A stretch of DNA of 64,000 nt from Fragum whitleyi (lineage: Eukaryota; Mollusca; Bivalvia; Cardiida; Cardiidae): contig OX411552.1 in NCBI GenBank assembly GCA_948146395.1, forward strand, positions 7,391,686-7,455,685, written 5' to 3'. The translations under genes and the position numbers were made by a program. Below are positions 10,765 through 19,853 of this stretch, piece after piece; position 1 is the stretch's first letter, and every line of letters starts with the position of its first letter. The notes under the pieces were generated by a model, which searched no databases, was not told the DNA's origin, and saw only the letters and a program-made list of their open reading frames with translations.

Positions 10765-12487
10765 CTGTACTACAAATTGCAAAGATGCATGTCAGGTGTA
10801 TATTCAGAGTCCAAAAAGTTTTGCAACACTTTTGCTTGTATTGTGCAATAGTCAGTGTTGATATCAATTAAGTAAGTTGGTGCAAGAGCAACGAGCAAAT
10901 CAATTGCCGAAACAACAATTTTTACTTCGCATATCACCAGTGAAAGACGTAACGTGATTTTTGGGTGATTTACGTCAGTAGTTTCCGATTACAGGCCAGA
11001 GTTAGTCTGATGTTTTCGCTTTTCATTACATTGGATAAGTACTTAAACATTTCAAAGAAGGCCACTCAATGCATAAAACAATACGCTGATAATGCCCATA
11101 CGCGAAGGATGATCAAAAAGCGGCATTTAAATTTTGTCAGCTTCCTTTTACGTCAATGACGCAAAAGACTATAAGATTGGCCTAGAGACCTCTCCGTGAT
11201 CTCTTTAAAATGCCCTGATCATTCGGGACGCATAAAACACGGTACGTCAACAAAACGTTTCCTCGGAGAAGATTGCTTTTGATATAGATGATAACTAGTT
11301 TCTAATGATATCATTTGCTTAAACGCTTGTCATCTCAGACTGCGTTGTATTGTAAAGCAAAGCCGAGATTTGGATGAAAATTATCGGGCTATGTATTTTC
11401 ATTTCCGCCCCTCCCACCTTTTTGGCCATGTTTTGTGATTGCAGTCACCATGGGAACAAAAGAAAAAAACATTAATCTATTGCTTAGAATTGGAATTCAT
11501 TTTTTTTTCTTCGTTTGATAACAATATTTCTCGCAAAGAAAAATATGTAATGAAAAATATCAAGTAATGCTAAACTTTTTTGAATAACTTTTTATCTACA
11601 AAGATAATTTCAAATGCTTTCCAATAGAATATCGAGATTTCTTGAATATTTATTTTTATATATTTTTTCAATAATTCTGTAAATACATAACACACTTTAA
11701 AAAGTTTTGAAGCAGAGAAGGCGGATAATCGCGGAGAATTTGGTGGATGTGGTAGGTCTTTGTGAATCTGCAGATAAAAAAGTTATTGACGACCAAGTAA
11801 ATTTTTACTTGGTCGTCAATAACTTTTTTTCATCTGCAGCTTTTTAAATATCTACCATACACATAAATTCCTAACATTTCTGCACCTCTGGTTGATTGAA
11901 ACCGAATTCAAATTGGTCACATATTGGGAGAATTATTGATGATTTTCTGAAATCGTTGTGTCACGTATTTCTCCGCCGTGGTTTTGATACCGACTAGTGA
12001 GTCCTAGGTACACGAGGGCATTTCGCCGGCGAAACGCTAAACAGTTGTGACTGCATTACAACTGCTTCGCTCAGATTCATCAATTAACTTCGAAGTACCC
12101 ACATGCGAAAACAAATATTTTTTTCTATCCAATTAGCTAAACCAAACTTATTTGCAATTCGAACGAAGTATATTAATTTTTTCATTAGAAAAGTATATCG
12201 TTTTCGCCTACAAAAAACTTGTCAGAGAGATCCACAAACGATCCACTATATTCGAACAACCTAGGATGAGGACAAAAAGAATTATTATGTTACATGTATA
12301 AATACATGCATATGTGTGAGAAATTCAGAGTAGGATTTCAATGCATAAGTATCTAGGAGGTATGGAAGCATAGTTCCTGCAATGGCAATGGTTGACTTTT
12401 ATAACTTAAAACATACAAATGCGGATATATAGCTTATCATGGATTCTCTCGAATAGGGTACTGCTCGAATATGGGAAACCGGCTCTG
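10765..12487. other. LITAF-2 intron sequence with one strong palindrome
   Basis: No exon recognised. The 39-bp symmetric exon of gene 1 has no clear counterpart here. The only strong structure is the palindrome at 11768-11839. Confidence 0.45.
11768..11839. repeat. Near-perfect 72-bp palindrome
   Basis: 'CTGCAGAT', then AAAAAAGTTATTGACGACCA, runs into 'TGGTCGTCAATAACTTTTTT' and 'ATCTGCAG' with almost no spacer (centre near 11804). It would form a long hairpin. No other full copy was noticed in the window. Confidence 0.85.
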
Positions 12488-12612
12488 CGTTCAGGATGAC
12501 AAAACGGTAAAAAATGTTTGCCAATTATACACCGCTTTGCACACAACTACACGTGCAAATCGGGGTATAATTAGCAAACAGTTTGCGCCGTTCTGTCATC
12601 CTGAACGCAGGG
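12488..12612. repeat. Fold-back element family P2 (copy 2)
   Basis: 'GTTCAGGATGACAAAACGG' on the left pairs with 'CCGTTCTGTCATCCTGAAC' on the right. The inner 'TTTGCACACAACTACACGTG' and 'GGGGTATAATTAGCAAACAG' match other copies. Confidence 0.8.
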
Positions 12613-12661
12613 CAGGTGTGAACAAAAATTCTATAATTATAATTTGAGAAAACTACACCGC

Positions 12662-12736
12662 GTTGGCTCAGAGTGAAACAATTGCAACTGCCTATAAACA
12701 TATAGGCAGTTATAACTATTTTGCGCTGAGCCATCG
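12662..12736. repeat. Hairpin family P1 (copy 1)
   Basis: 'TTGGCTCAG' ... 'CAACTGCCTATA' + 'TATAGGCAGTTATAA' ... 'CTGAGCCA'. About 75 bp, 25 bp before the interrupted LITAF-2 exon. Confidence 0.8.
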
Positions 12737-12760
12737 ACCACATTTTAACTTTTTTCACAG

Positions 12761-12847
12761 GATACCAAGCTAACACCACTGTTATACTACAGCCGACATG
12801 TACCGTGGTACAGCAGTTTAGGGAAGTTCCACTGCGACTTAAATGTC
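12761..12847 (+). CDS. LITAF: LITAF-2 exon b, left half
   Basis: Acceptor TTTTTTCACAG. It encodes GYQANTT, then VVQQFREVPLRLKC, stopping inside the codon after the first cysteine of CxxC. The next base is the first base of repeat B2 of the Ngaro element. Confidence 0.85.
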
Positions 12848-13153
12848 ATTATTTTCCTTAATCGAATAAACAAAAACAACTACAGCTACCAATACCATAT
12901 TTTAATAATTCCCTATACACTGTTTATTAGGTACTAAATTTATTAATTGTAAAAGGCGTGGTATAGTCTTGGCCGCTCTAAATCTGAACTCGGAGTTACT
13001 TCACTTGTATTGCAATGATGATCCACCGACTGTAAAGGCATACAATACGCAAGCAATATGCAATTATTAGAAACTACTGAAATTACCGAGTACACTGTAA
13101 ACCATTACTCGATATAAATGCGCAACATATTTTTTATTACCGCCACAAATAAA
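12848..13153 (-). repeat. Ngaro split repeat B2 (306 bp), 3' terminus
   Basis: Starts 'ATTATTTTCCTTAATCG' (+ strand) at the insertion point and ends 'CGCCACAAATAAA'. Same length and same sequence by eye as B1. Confidence 0.93.
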
Positions 13154-14409
13154 CCATGCAACCTCAGTAACTAAAGTACTGCACCATTATCAACCGAGCA
13201 ATGTAGGGCTTATACCATTTGATTTTTTTTTAGACTGATCTACGTTTGCAAACCTCTGACCGTTTGCTGTGCACATACATGATTTTACACCCAAATGACA
13301 ATTATCCGATCATGACTCCTATTGATGTAGAACTTCAAAAACCAAATTATTCAAACGAGACAAATACGTTCTATGATTTTTCCTGCACTGCTAAATTAGG
13401 CCACATTTTCCCTTTAAACCAAACTAGTTAATGCATTCTCAAGTATAAGCGACCTCGGCTGAATGTTTCAGCTTCCAACTGTTTGTGTATAAGCCCCTAA
13501 ACGCAAAACCAACAGCAATACTTCAGGAATCGCCAAGTACTAGGGCGAAACCTTACACCATTCAGCAACAACAGCGGTAAAGCGCAAACTTACATTTAAT
13601 TATTGGTACTAGACTGCAATTAGCAATCTACCAAAACATAGCTCTTCACCGTGGGTGCCCTACAGATCGGAGCAATGTGTTGGTAGACAGAAGTTGTAAA
13701 AATGATGTACCTCTCGTTATATGACTTAGTACAATCGTCAAAACCTACAGTCAGTGGATCTTCAAATACTTGAGCGACTTATAAATGGGAGATATTTAAA
13801 ACTAACATAATGAACTAATGATATGATGGATCCGACAAAAGTTCCTGGCTTCACATTTGTAATTATTCCACTGTACGATGGTCCAATCTTGTTACCACAT
13901 TGTCCTTGAATCGGAACTAAACGCTACCCGGCTGTTAAATACACGTTTCACCATTTAACCATGATTGTCTCTAAACGGTGGACGAGCTTCCAATAATCTC
14001 CATATTAAACCACCAAGAACATTCCGGGTTATACCACTAACAGACTCTCCCAGTTATATCGATCTCAGACAAAGACCTTCTGCAATGAAAAAGAAAGCCG
14101 AGCATCCATGTTCTACATTGAACCATATATCTGAATACACCTGGCGTAGTTGCAATGGTTTTCTAGTTATTATACTATATAAGACAGAACTAATGACGTT
14201 AAACAAAGTTCAACAAATACATGTACTAGCACTATATCAATTTGCGACTATTGAAGTACCAAAATCATTGTTCTTGCTGCCACGCCAAGTGTATTTAGAT
14301 TATTACTATTACTTATATTATTGTCACTGAAATAAAGCATTTTTAAATTTTTTAATTTTTTTTTTTTTTTTTATTATTATTTTTGCAAATTTGGGAGTGG
14401 GGGGCGGGA
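13154..14409. other. 1.26-kb spacer between Ngaro repeats A2 and B2
   Basis: Unrecognised. No minus-strand open frame of note. On the plus strand there is a 121-codon frame (13965-14330) ending near an AATAAA (about 14331), then a T-rich tract, and a TTTTTTTTAG acceptor-like site at 13233. It has no similarity that I can recognise to Gag, RT, YR or hydrolase. It could be the element's own non-coding 3' module or captured DNA. Confidence 0.5.
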
Positions 14410-14628
14410 ATCTATTAAACAGCGTTTCCTTCTCGTCGACCGTTTGTTAAGCAAGAGAGAAAGGCGCACGTGAGAACCGATTTATATACCCCCCCTCTCG
14501 GCGGGAAAAATTCTGTGCACTCAGATGGAACGGTATCGATGAAATTTACTACGCATTAACTCTACAGGCAGACGATAAGTTTTCGATAGGAAAATAAAAC
14601 AAATTATTTTAACAGTAAAATAATTATA
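14410..14628 (-). repeat. Ngaro split repeat A2 (219 bp)
   Basis: Second copy of the 5' terminal repeat. It holds a GC-rich segment near 14490-14515 with a C-run and 'TCTCGGCGGG', and a 'GTCGACCG' site. Confidence 0.93.
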
Positions 14629-14934
14629 ATTATTTTCCTTAATCGAATAAACAAAAACAACTACAGCTACCAATACCATATTTTAATAATTCCCTATACA
14701 CTGTTTATTAGGTACTAAATTTATTAATTGTAAAAGGCGTGGTATAGTCTTGGCCGCTCTAAATCTGAACTCGGAGTTACTTCACTTGTATTGCAATGAT
14801 GATCCACCGACTGTAAAGGCATACAATACGCAAGCAATATGCAATTATTAGAAACTACTGAAATTACCGAGTACACTGTAAACCATTACTCGATATAAAT
14901 GCGCAACATATTTTTTATTACCGCCACAAATAAA
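14629..14934 (-). repeat. Ngaro split repeat B1 (306 bp)
   Basis: Identical by eye to B2. It directly joins A2 at 14628/14629, re-creating the end-to-end junction that circularised element DNA would have. Confidence 0.93.
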
Positions 14935-14984
14935 TTCGAGAATTTACCCCCCAATAAAAAATAACCACCGTTTGTTCGCCTATC

Positions 14985-15060
14985 TTGAATCTTTTTTTTT
15001 TTTTTTTTTTTTTTTAATGAACAGCCTTTTTTTTTTTTTTTTTTTTTAATGAACAGCCGA
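14985..15060 (-). repeat. Duplicated T-tract (A-tract on element strand)
   Basis: Two runs of about 22-24 T, each followed by 'AATGAACAGCC', between the hydrolase and repeat B1. On the element strand this is GGCTGTTCATT plus oligo-A, twice. Homopolymer lengths may be uncertain. Confidence 0.7.
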
Positions 15061-15094
15061 TATCGAATTGATAAATTCAAATTTTAGCCTAGAT

Positions 15095-15646
15095 CTATGA
15101 CATGTACTTTAAAATCATATCCCTGACGTAATCCAGGTAAAATTCTAAGCCCACCAGATTTAGATGAACACCATCTGGGCGATAAAATGACGTAGCACTG
15201 TCAATATCGGGTGTAATGACGTCACTTTTACCCGATTTACCGATAATCTCGCGGCCAAGTCTATTAACACGCCTCCGCTTACGCTCGATGGCATCGTATC
15301 CCCCCAAAGCTCCCCTCCAAACCTGCCTTTGTAGTATGTCCATCCATACCAAGACACAGTCGGGGAAGGCATCGCGGAGATACGACACCTCTGAACGTAT
15401 AGCATCCTTTATTTGCAAATTAGTTAAGTTGCTTAAGTCATTACCACCCAAATTGATAATGATAAGGTTTGGGCTATTTGAAAATAGCACTTTTGCCTCG
15501 ATAGTCTTCCGTAGCCGTAGCCAACCCAACCCTCTAACACCAAGCCATTCGATGGAACCTTCGGGCAGGCATAGATCCGGCGTTCCTCTCTCCTTTGCCC
15601 GAACACCAGCCCAGTAAGGGATCGAGTCTCCAATAACCCAGACAGC
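15095..15646 (-). CDS. Ngaro SGNH hydrolase (lipase/esterase-like)
   Basis: The frame opens after a stop at 15647-15649 and runs 183 residues. All SGNH blocks are there: VIGDSIPYW (Ser nucleophile, 15623-15631), GVRGLGW (Gly), INLGGNDLSN (Asn) and RPDGVHLN (Asp-His). The first in-frame ATG (15529) lies after the GDS block and would lose the nucleophile. Translation therefore probably begins at a non-ATG codon, or by splicing to an acceptor-like AG at 15647-15648 after a pyrimidine tract, or by another coupling to the recombinase frame. SGNH domains in retroelements act as esterases; their role in the life cycle is unknown. Confidence 0.85.
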   Translation of the reverse strand, partial: AVWVIGDSIPYWAGVRAKERGTPDLCLPEGSIEWLGVRGLGWLRLRKTIEAKVLFSNSPNLIIINLGGNDLSNLTNLQIKDAIRSEVSYLRDAFPDCVLVWMDILQRQVWRGALGGYDAIERKRRRVNRLGREIIGKSGKSDVITPDIDSATSFYRPDGVHLNLVGLEFYLDYVRDMILKYMS

Positions 15647-15698
15647 TTAAATGGAGAAAACAATTAAAACGTTGTAACTACAACCTGAATAAAAAGCC

Positions 15699-16601
15699 TT
15701 ATAACCGTATATATCCTTTAAAACAGCCAGAACTCCATCGTCCCAAGTACTTTATTACTTCCGAAGGAACGCCTTCAATAGCCAAATCGGTTGCTCTGCC
15801 TATCCTGAAGCTGTGTGTTCGGTATCGACCCGAAGCGCTTAAGCCAGCGGTTGCGATGCATTTTTCAAGAACTGCCGAGAATTGTGTTCTTGTAACCGGC
15901 GACCCATCGTTATGTACAAAAAACGGACCGCTTACCGATGGTCGACGTGCCAGAAAATCCTCTGTTACATGCACGGGACATATTCTCCCTTCAACTTTTG
16001 GGAGTTTTATTGTCACTGGTTTGCCGTATTGATTCGTTTTGGAATAGTGAAGTTGTAATAATATGAACTTGTTGGGCACAAGGGTTACACCGGACGCGTT
16101 AATCACTCTTTGACATTGAGATTTACATGATATAACTAGTTCACTTGCCCGGAAAAGCCCAAAATACGCTAAACTAAATAAGGCTTTGAATAAAACCACT
16201 TCATAATGGCTGTAAGCCACAAGCGGTAAGGCCGAACACACGGCTTCAAGGATGGGTTTTCTTAATGGCGTTCTCGTATCCTCGCGTAACCGGGTTCTAC
16301 GGCATCCCTCTAGCATCTTTTTTATCACAAAGATATCGGTCAAGTCCGAGAAACCATTCAATTTATGGAAAAAATTCAAACCCGATATGTAAGTCAGAAT
16401 TGTTCTAGGAGATTTGTCGGATTCATAGCAATGGGCAATAAAAAGTGCTACCTGAGAATACGGTATTGGCCAATCGGAGTTCAAGTTATAACTAGATCTG
16501 AATTGATTAAAAGCCCTTAACGCTACGTCATATGTTAGCCGCGTATTTGCTGCTACACTTCTACATAAGAGGTCTCGAGATCTCCACTGAAGACGCTCCA
16601 A
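15699..16601 (-). CDS. Ngaro tyrosine recombinase (integrase role)
   Basis: 300 residues. SAM-like N-terminal part (about 1-100), then the catalytic fold. R151 in LFRASELV, H263 and R266 in THSFRIG, W289 in GRWS and nucleophile Y297 in KGYIRL give the R-H-R-Y set, so the enzyme looks intact. It would join circular element DNA to the target by strand exchange without duplicating target bases, which fits the clean junctions in LITAF-2. It ends three residues after the tyrosine, which is normal for this group. Confidence 0.93.
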   Translation of the reverse strand: MERLQWRSRDLLCRSVAANTRLTYDVALRAFNQFRSSYNLNSDWPIPYSQVALFIAHCYESDKSPRTILTYISGLNFFHKLNGFSDLTDIFVIKKMLEGCRRTRLREDTRTPLRKPILEAVCSALPLVAYSHYEVVLFKALFSLAYFGLFRASELVISCKSQCQRVINASGVTLVPNKFILLQLHYSKTNQYGKPVTIKLPKVEGRICPVHVTEDFLARRPSVSGPFFVHNDGSPVTRTQFSAVLEKCIATAGLSASGRYRTHSFRIGRATDLAIEGVPSEVIKYLGRWSSGCFKGYIRL

Positions 16602-18289
16602 AGGAATTCCGGTATTTGATGAGGTGTTTTGTCCGCATGGGGTGCTAATCGTCTGAACCTGGTTTCCTGAAAACGGGATAGAGCGTCACAGATTTGGTTT
16701 TTACAGCCCATTATATGTCTAGCCTTGATGAGAATATTGTGTTGCAGGCAATACAGAGTAACTAGACGAATCATGCTCATGATAAGATCAGATTTTGACG
16801 TTAATTTATTTATTATTTCAACAACAGATTTGTTATCACAGTGAAATAAGATTTTTTTGTTTTTCAACTTGGATCCCCAAATAAAGAGAGCTACTAAGAT
16901 AGGAAACAGCTCTAAAAGAGTAATATTTTCAGTATAACCTTTTTCACACCACGTCTTCGGCCATTTACCATGAGCCCAGTGACCCTGAAAATATATACCA
17001 AATCCGAGGTCCTTGCCTGCAGCGCTATCAGTGAACAACTCTACCTCGTGATTAACCGTCCAGTACATGTCGTGAAAACATGACACCCCATTGAAATTAG
17101 ACAGAAATAAGAGCCACATTTTAAGATCACGACAAATTTCGCGGTTTATACGTACATGATGAAACGGTTTGGAAAGCCCACAAATAGCATTAATTATGCG
17201 GCGTATAAAGGGCCGGCCCATTGCGATTGCTCTACAACAAAAGTGGAGAGAACCTATCAGTGACTGTATCATTTTGAGTGTCGCCTTCTCTTTTCTCAGA
17301 ATTTCCTTAATCTTAACGATTACTTCGTCAATTTTTTGTTTTGGAATGCGAATAACCATTTTTTGCGTGTCCACTTCTAATCCTAGGAAAATGATAACCT
17401 CCGACGGGCCTTCCGTTTTTTCGTCAGCGAGTGGAACGCCCAATTCCGACATAACGTTTTGAAAAACCTGTAAAGCTTCGAGACATGAGTCGTAAGTTTT
17501 ATCCCCCCCGAGAAAATCGTCTAAGTAATGTAACAACGCAGCCGTATCCAACCTCGATTCGACACAGAATTGTAAAAATCTTGAAAAACGCTCAAAGGTG
17601 ATTGGACTTATAGATGCCCCAAATGGAAGCGATTTCTCGATGTAGTATTTATTCTCGTAGCAAAACCCTAATAGCTCGAAATCAGATGGTTTAATAGGAA
17701 TAAGACGGTATGCACTTTTGATGTCCGTTTTGAATAACTTGCAGTTTTGGCCTAGATTTTGGACCATCCTAACAGCTTCGTCAAATTTCGTATACTGTAC
17801 CGAACAGATTGATGGATCAATAAAATCATTTACTGACCCTCCTGCTGGATATGATAGGTGGTGGATCATTCTAAATTCTCCAGGACTTTTCTTTGGTACT
17901 AAACCAATGGGACTTACTATCAAATTTGGCAGAGGTCGTTCGTGAAAAGGACCAGCAACCCGGCCTGCCTCCACCTCCTTTTGAATTTGCTTTTTAACTA
18001 TATCGGGGTTTAAAGCTATAGACCGGAGATTTTTTGAATCGCGTGCCTCTCGTGGGCCCGTATATTCAAGAGAAAAACCGTCACGAAAACCGCTTAGCAA
18101 AAATGCAGCCTCCTTTTTATCATAAAAAGTAAGATATTGTTCCAAAATGTCTAAATTTATCGGCGTTTTTGCCAGCGACATGCACTCGTTTAACCTACTT
18201 CCCTTTAAGCCAATCTCCCTCCCGCTTTCTTTATCGTCTGAAATTACCTCGGAACTGCCCTCTGCTTCGAAAACCCGATCCCCTACCAC
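16553..18289 (-). CDS. Ngaro reverse transcriptase-RNase H polyprotein
   Basis: 578 residues. RT: PNLIVSPIGLVPKK (about 121-134), FKTDIKSAY with catalytic D189, and YLDD at 255-258 (D257, D258), the form common in DIRS-like elements. RNase H: TDSA with D421, LLELFP with E460, HCDNKSVV with D485, and CDALSRF with D535, so the acidic set is complete. It copies element RNA to DNA and degrades the RNA. The start codon chosen at 18289 overlaps Gag; translation could also come from frameshifting. The end overlaps the recombinase frame by 49 bp (a -1 relation). No integrase or aspartic protease is present, as expected. Confidence 0.93.
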   Translation of the reverse strand: MVGDRVFEAEGSSEVISDDKESGREIGLKGSRLNECMSLAKTPINLDILEQYLTFYDKKEAAFLLSGFRDGFSLEYTGPREARDSKNLRSIALNPDIVKKQIQKEVEAGRVAGPFHERPLPNLIVSPIGLVPKKSPGEFRMIHHLSYPAGGSVNDFIDPSICSVQYTKFDEAVRMVQNLGQNCKLFKTDIKSAYRLIPIKPSDFELLGFCYENKYYIEKSLPFGASISPITFERFSRFLQFCVESRLDTAALLHYLDDFLGGDKTYDSCLEALQVFQNVMSELGVPLADEKTEGPSEVIIFLGLEVDTQKMVIRIPKQKIDEVIVKIKEILRKEKATLKMIQSLIGSLHFCCRAIAMGRPFIRRIINAICGLSKPFHHVRINREICRDLKMWLLFLSNFNGVSCFHDMYWTVNHEVELFTDSAAGKDLGFGIYFQGHWAHGKWPKTWCEKGYTENITLLELFPILVALFIWGSKLKNKKILFHCDNKSVVEIINKLTSKSDLIMSMIRLVTLYCLQHNILIKARHIMGCKNQICDALSRFQETRFRRLAPHADKTPHQIPEFLWSVFSGDLETSYVEV

Positions 18290-19331
18290 GAAAAATATCT
18301 TGGTTCCGAATACTTTCCGCAGTATGATTCAAACAATTCACTTGTGAGTGAGGACCTGCACATTTTGAACAGGTGTGCGCAAATTTGCAATTTGCCCATG
18401 TACATTTTCCTTTGTTGAAATCGTTACAAGTAAACCGGAGATTTGTAGAAACCGATTTTGTGGCCGATCTAACCTGCATACATCGCCACCATAGGTCATT
18501 ATTAATTTTTGACCATGGTGCCGGAGAGATTGCTTGTCTGAGACGGAATTGCTCGTCATAATTTCTCCAGGCCAACCCATCTTGGCGTCGGGCGCATTCC
18601 CTTATATTGTACATGTAGTGTAACATTTCATATATTTTATCCGAATGAGTAGACAAGTAAATTGACATGTAAATAGTGAAAGCATCGGTCCAAGGTTCAA
18701 TAGCAGAAATCTTATCTTTGCATTCTTTCGGACCCGTCTCCACAAAACCATCTCTATTCAACCTAAACAGGGACCCCTGACAGTATTCCGATAATTCAAC
18801 AGCGCCCTTTAAAAGTAATGCCAAATTAATAAATTCGCCTCTACCAATTTTTTGTTTGATGACTGCCGGTACGTGCGCGGCAATATCGTCGTCTGCCAGG
18901 CGTATAACCTGCGTCGCCTGTTGGCCCGACATGGCCTCGCCTGAGATGCTTCCGGTATTTAAAGTCGGTGCAGTAGTAACCGGTGCCGATGGAGCCGTAG
19001 AATAAACGGACGCGTTGTATGCCAAAGACAGCATATTCACCTCCGGGTTCCCAGGGGGTGAACAATCAGCGGTCGACGGAGCTTGGCTATTTGTTTTATT
19101 TGATGTGGGAACGGTCTGGCCATTAGAATTCTCGGAATTTTTAGAGACAATACCAAAGTCAATAACATTATGCCTACCCGATTCCGAAGATTCTACCAAT
19201 TCGTCTACCGTCTCCTGAAGAGGCTCCGAAGCTTGTCTTTTCTGGCCCCTCGTCCTCACAGTGCCTGTTGAAGTTGCAGCCTGGGACGTCCGCCCTCGCA
19301 CTTTCTTTCCTTGTGATCTTCCACGTGGCAT
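18231..19331 (-). CDS. Ngaro Gag-like protein with CCCH and CCHC-type zinc fingers
   Basis: 366 residues. Basic N-terminus (MPRGRSQGKK), a low-complexity Ser/Thr/Pro region to about residue 130, then a helical part with AHVPAVIKQKI and a tryptophan-rich segment near 275-283. A zinc cluster follows near the C-terminus: C302, C310, C315, H319 (CCCH), then C321, C324, H328, C333. Such Gag proteins package the element RNA. The ATG lies just inside repeat A1's inner edge. The end overlaps the RT frame by 59 bp in another frame, so RT needs a +1 shift or re-initiation. Confidence 0.85.
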   Translation of the reverse strand: MPRGRSQGKKVRGRTSQAATSTGTVRTRGQKRQASEPLQETVDELVESSESGRHNVIDFGIVSKNSENSNGQTVPTSNKTNSQAPSTADCSPPGNPEVNMLSLAYNASVYSTAPSAPVTTAPTLNTGSISGEAMSGQQATQVIRLADDDIAAHVPAVIKQKIGRGEFINLALLLKGAVELSEYCQGSLFRLNRDGFVETGPKECKDKISAIEPWTDAFTIYMSIYLSTHSDKIYEMLHYMYNIRECARRQDGLAWRNYDEQFRLRQAISPAPWSKINNDLWWRCMQVRSATKSVSTNLRFTCNDFNKGKCTWANCKFAHTCSKCAGPHSQVNCLNHTAESIRNQDIFRGRGSGFRSRGQFRGNFRR

Positions 19332-19339
19332 GTTTCTCT

Positions 19340-19558
19340 ATCTATTAAACAGCGTTTCCTTCTCGTCGACCGTTTGTTAAGCAAGAGAGAAAGGCGCACG
19401 TGAGAACCGATTTATATACCCCCCCTCTCGGCGGGAAAAATTCTGTGCACTCAGATGGAACGGTATCGATGAAATTTACTACGCATTAACTCTACAGGCA
19501 GACGATAAGTTTTCGATAGGAAAATAAAACAAATTATTTTAACAGTAAAATAATTATA
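19340..19558 (-). repeat. Ngaro split repeat A1 (219 bp)
   Basis: Identical by eye to A2 at 14410-14628. In + orientation it starts ATCTATTAAACAGCG and ends ACAGTAAAATAATTATA. It forms the 5' terminus of the element and should hold the promoter; Gag starts 8 bp inside it (ATG at 19331). Confidence 0.93.
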
Positions 19559-19643
19559 AATATTGTGGAAATGACATCCTAACACGTGTACACTTTATAA
19601 GTGGCACATTAACCTGGATTACGTGCTTCATCTTATGCTTTGT
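19559..19643 (+). CDS. LITAF: LITAF-2 exon b, right half
   Basis: Starts directly after repeat A1 of the Ngaro element. With the single base left at 12847 it completes a CAA codon, then YCGND, SGTLTW and the hydrophobic TCFILCF, ending at donor GTAAGTG in phase 2. Confidence 0.85.
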
Positions 19644-19816
19644 GTAAGTGATAATTCATAGGCGTAATTAGGATTTTGAATTTTTTACGCATTCAGATGA
19701 CCACCAAGGAAGACATATGATAAAGGCGATTTTGGGACTGTGACTGGGGGCTATGACACCCGCCCTCCACCCGTACCGCCTTTTTGTGATTTGGGTGTTA
19801 GTGAATTATCAAAAAA

Positions 19817-19853
19817 TCGTAACTACAGCTTGAATAAGCTGTAGTTACGATGT
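19817..19853. repeat. Short palindrome around TAACTACAGCTT
   Basis: 'ATCGTAACTACAGCTTGAA' and 'AAGCTGTAGTTACGAT' form a tight hairpin in the last LITAF-2 intron. Similar ACTACAGC hairpins sit at 29577-29612, 35150-35187 and 61150-61190. Confidence 0.7.

Larger units (their letters stand above)
12848..19558 (-). mobile_element. Ngaro-type tyrosine-recombinase retrotransposon (DIRS order), 6.7 kb
   Basis: On the minus strand the order is A1 (19558-19340), ORFs, B1 (14934-14629), A2 (14628-14410), spacer, B2 (13153-12848). These are split direct repeats, the hallmark of the Ngaro/PAT branch of DIRS-like elements, which integrate with a tyrosine recombinase instead of a DDE integrase. Coding order is Gag, RT-RNase H, YR, SGNH hydrolase; an extra SGNH hydrolase is a known Ngaro trait. 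The two A copies (219 bp) and two B copies (306 bp) look identical by eye, and no target-site duplication is present, as expected for recombinase insertion. All key catalytic residues are visible, so the copy may be active. It lies antisense inside LITAF-2 exon b. Confidence 0.93.

Noticed and set aside
14886..15080. Lysine-rich 64-codon frame
   Set aside because: Translation of the two T-tracts next to Ngaro repeat B1.
15216..15617. 133-codon plus-strand frame opposite the hydrolase
   Set aside because: Shadow of the SGNH hydrolase gene, which has all catalytic blocks on the minus strand.
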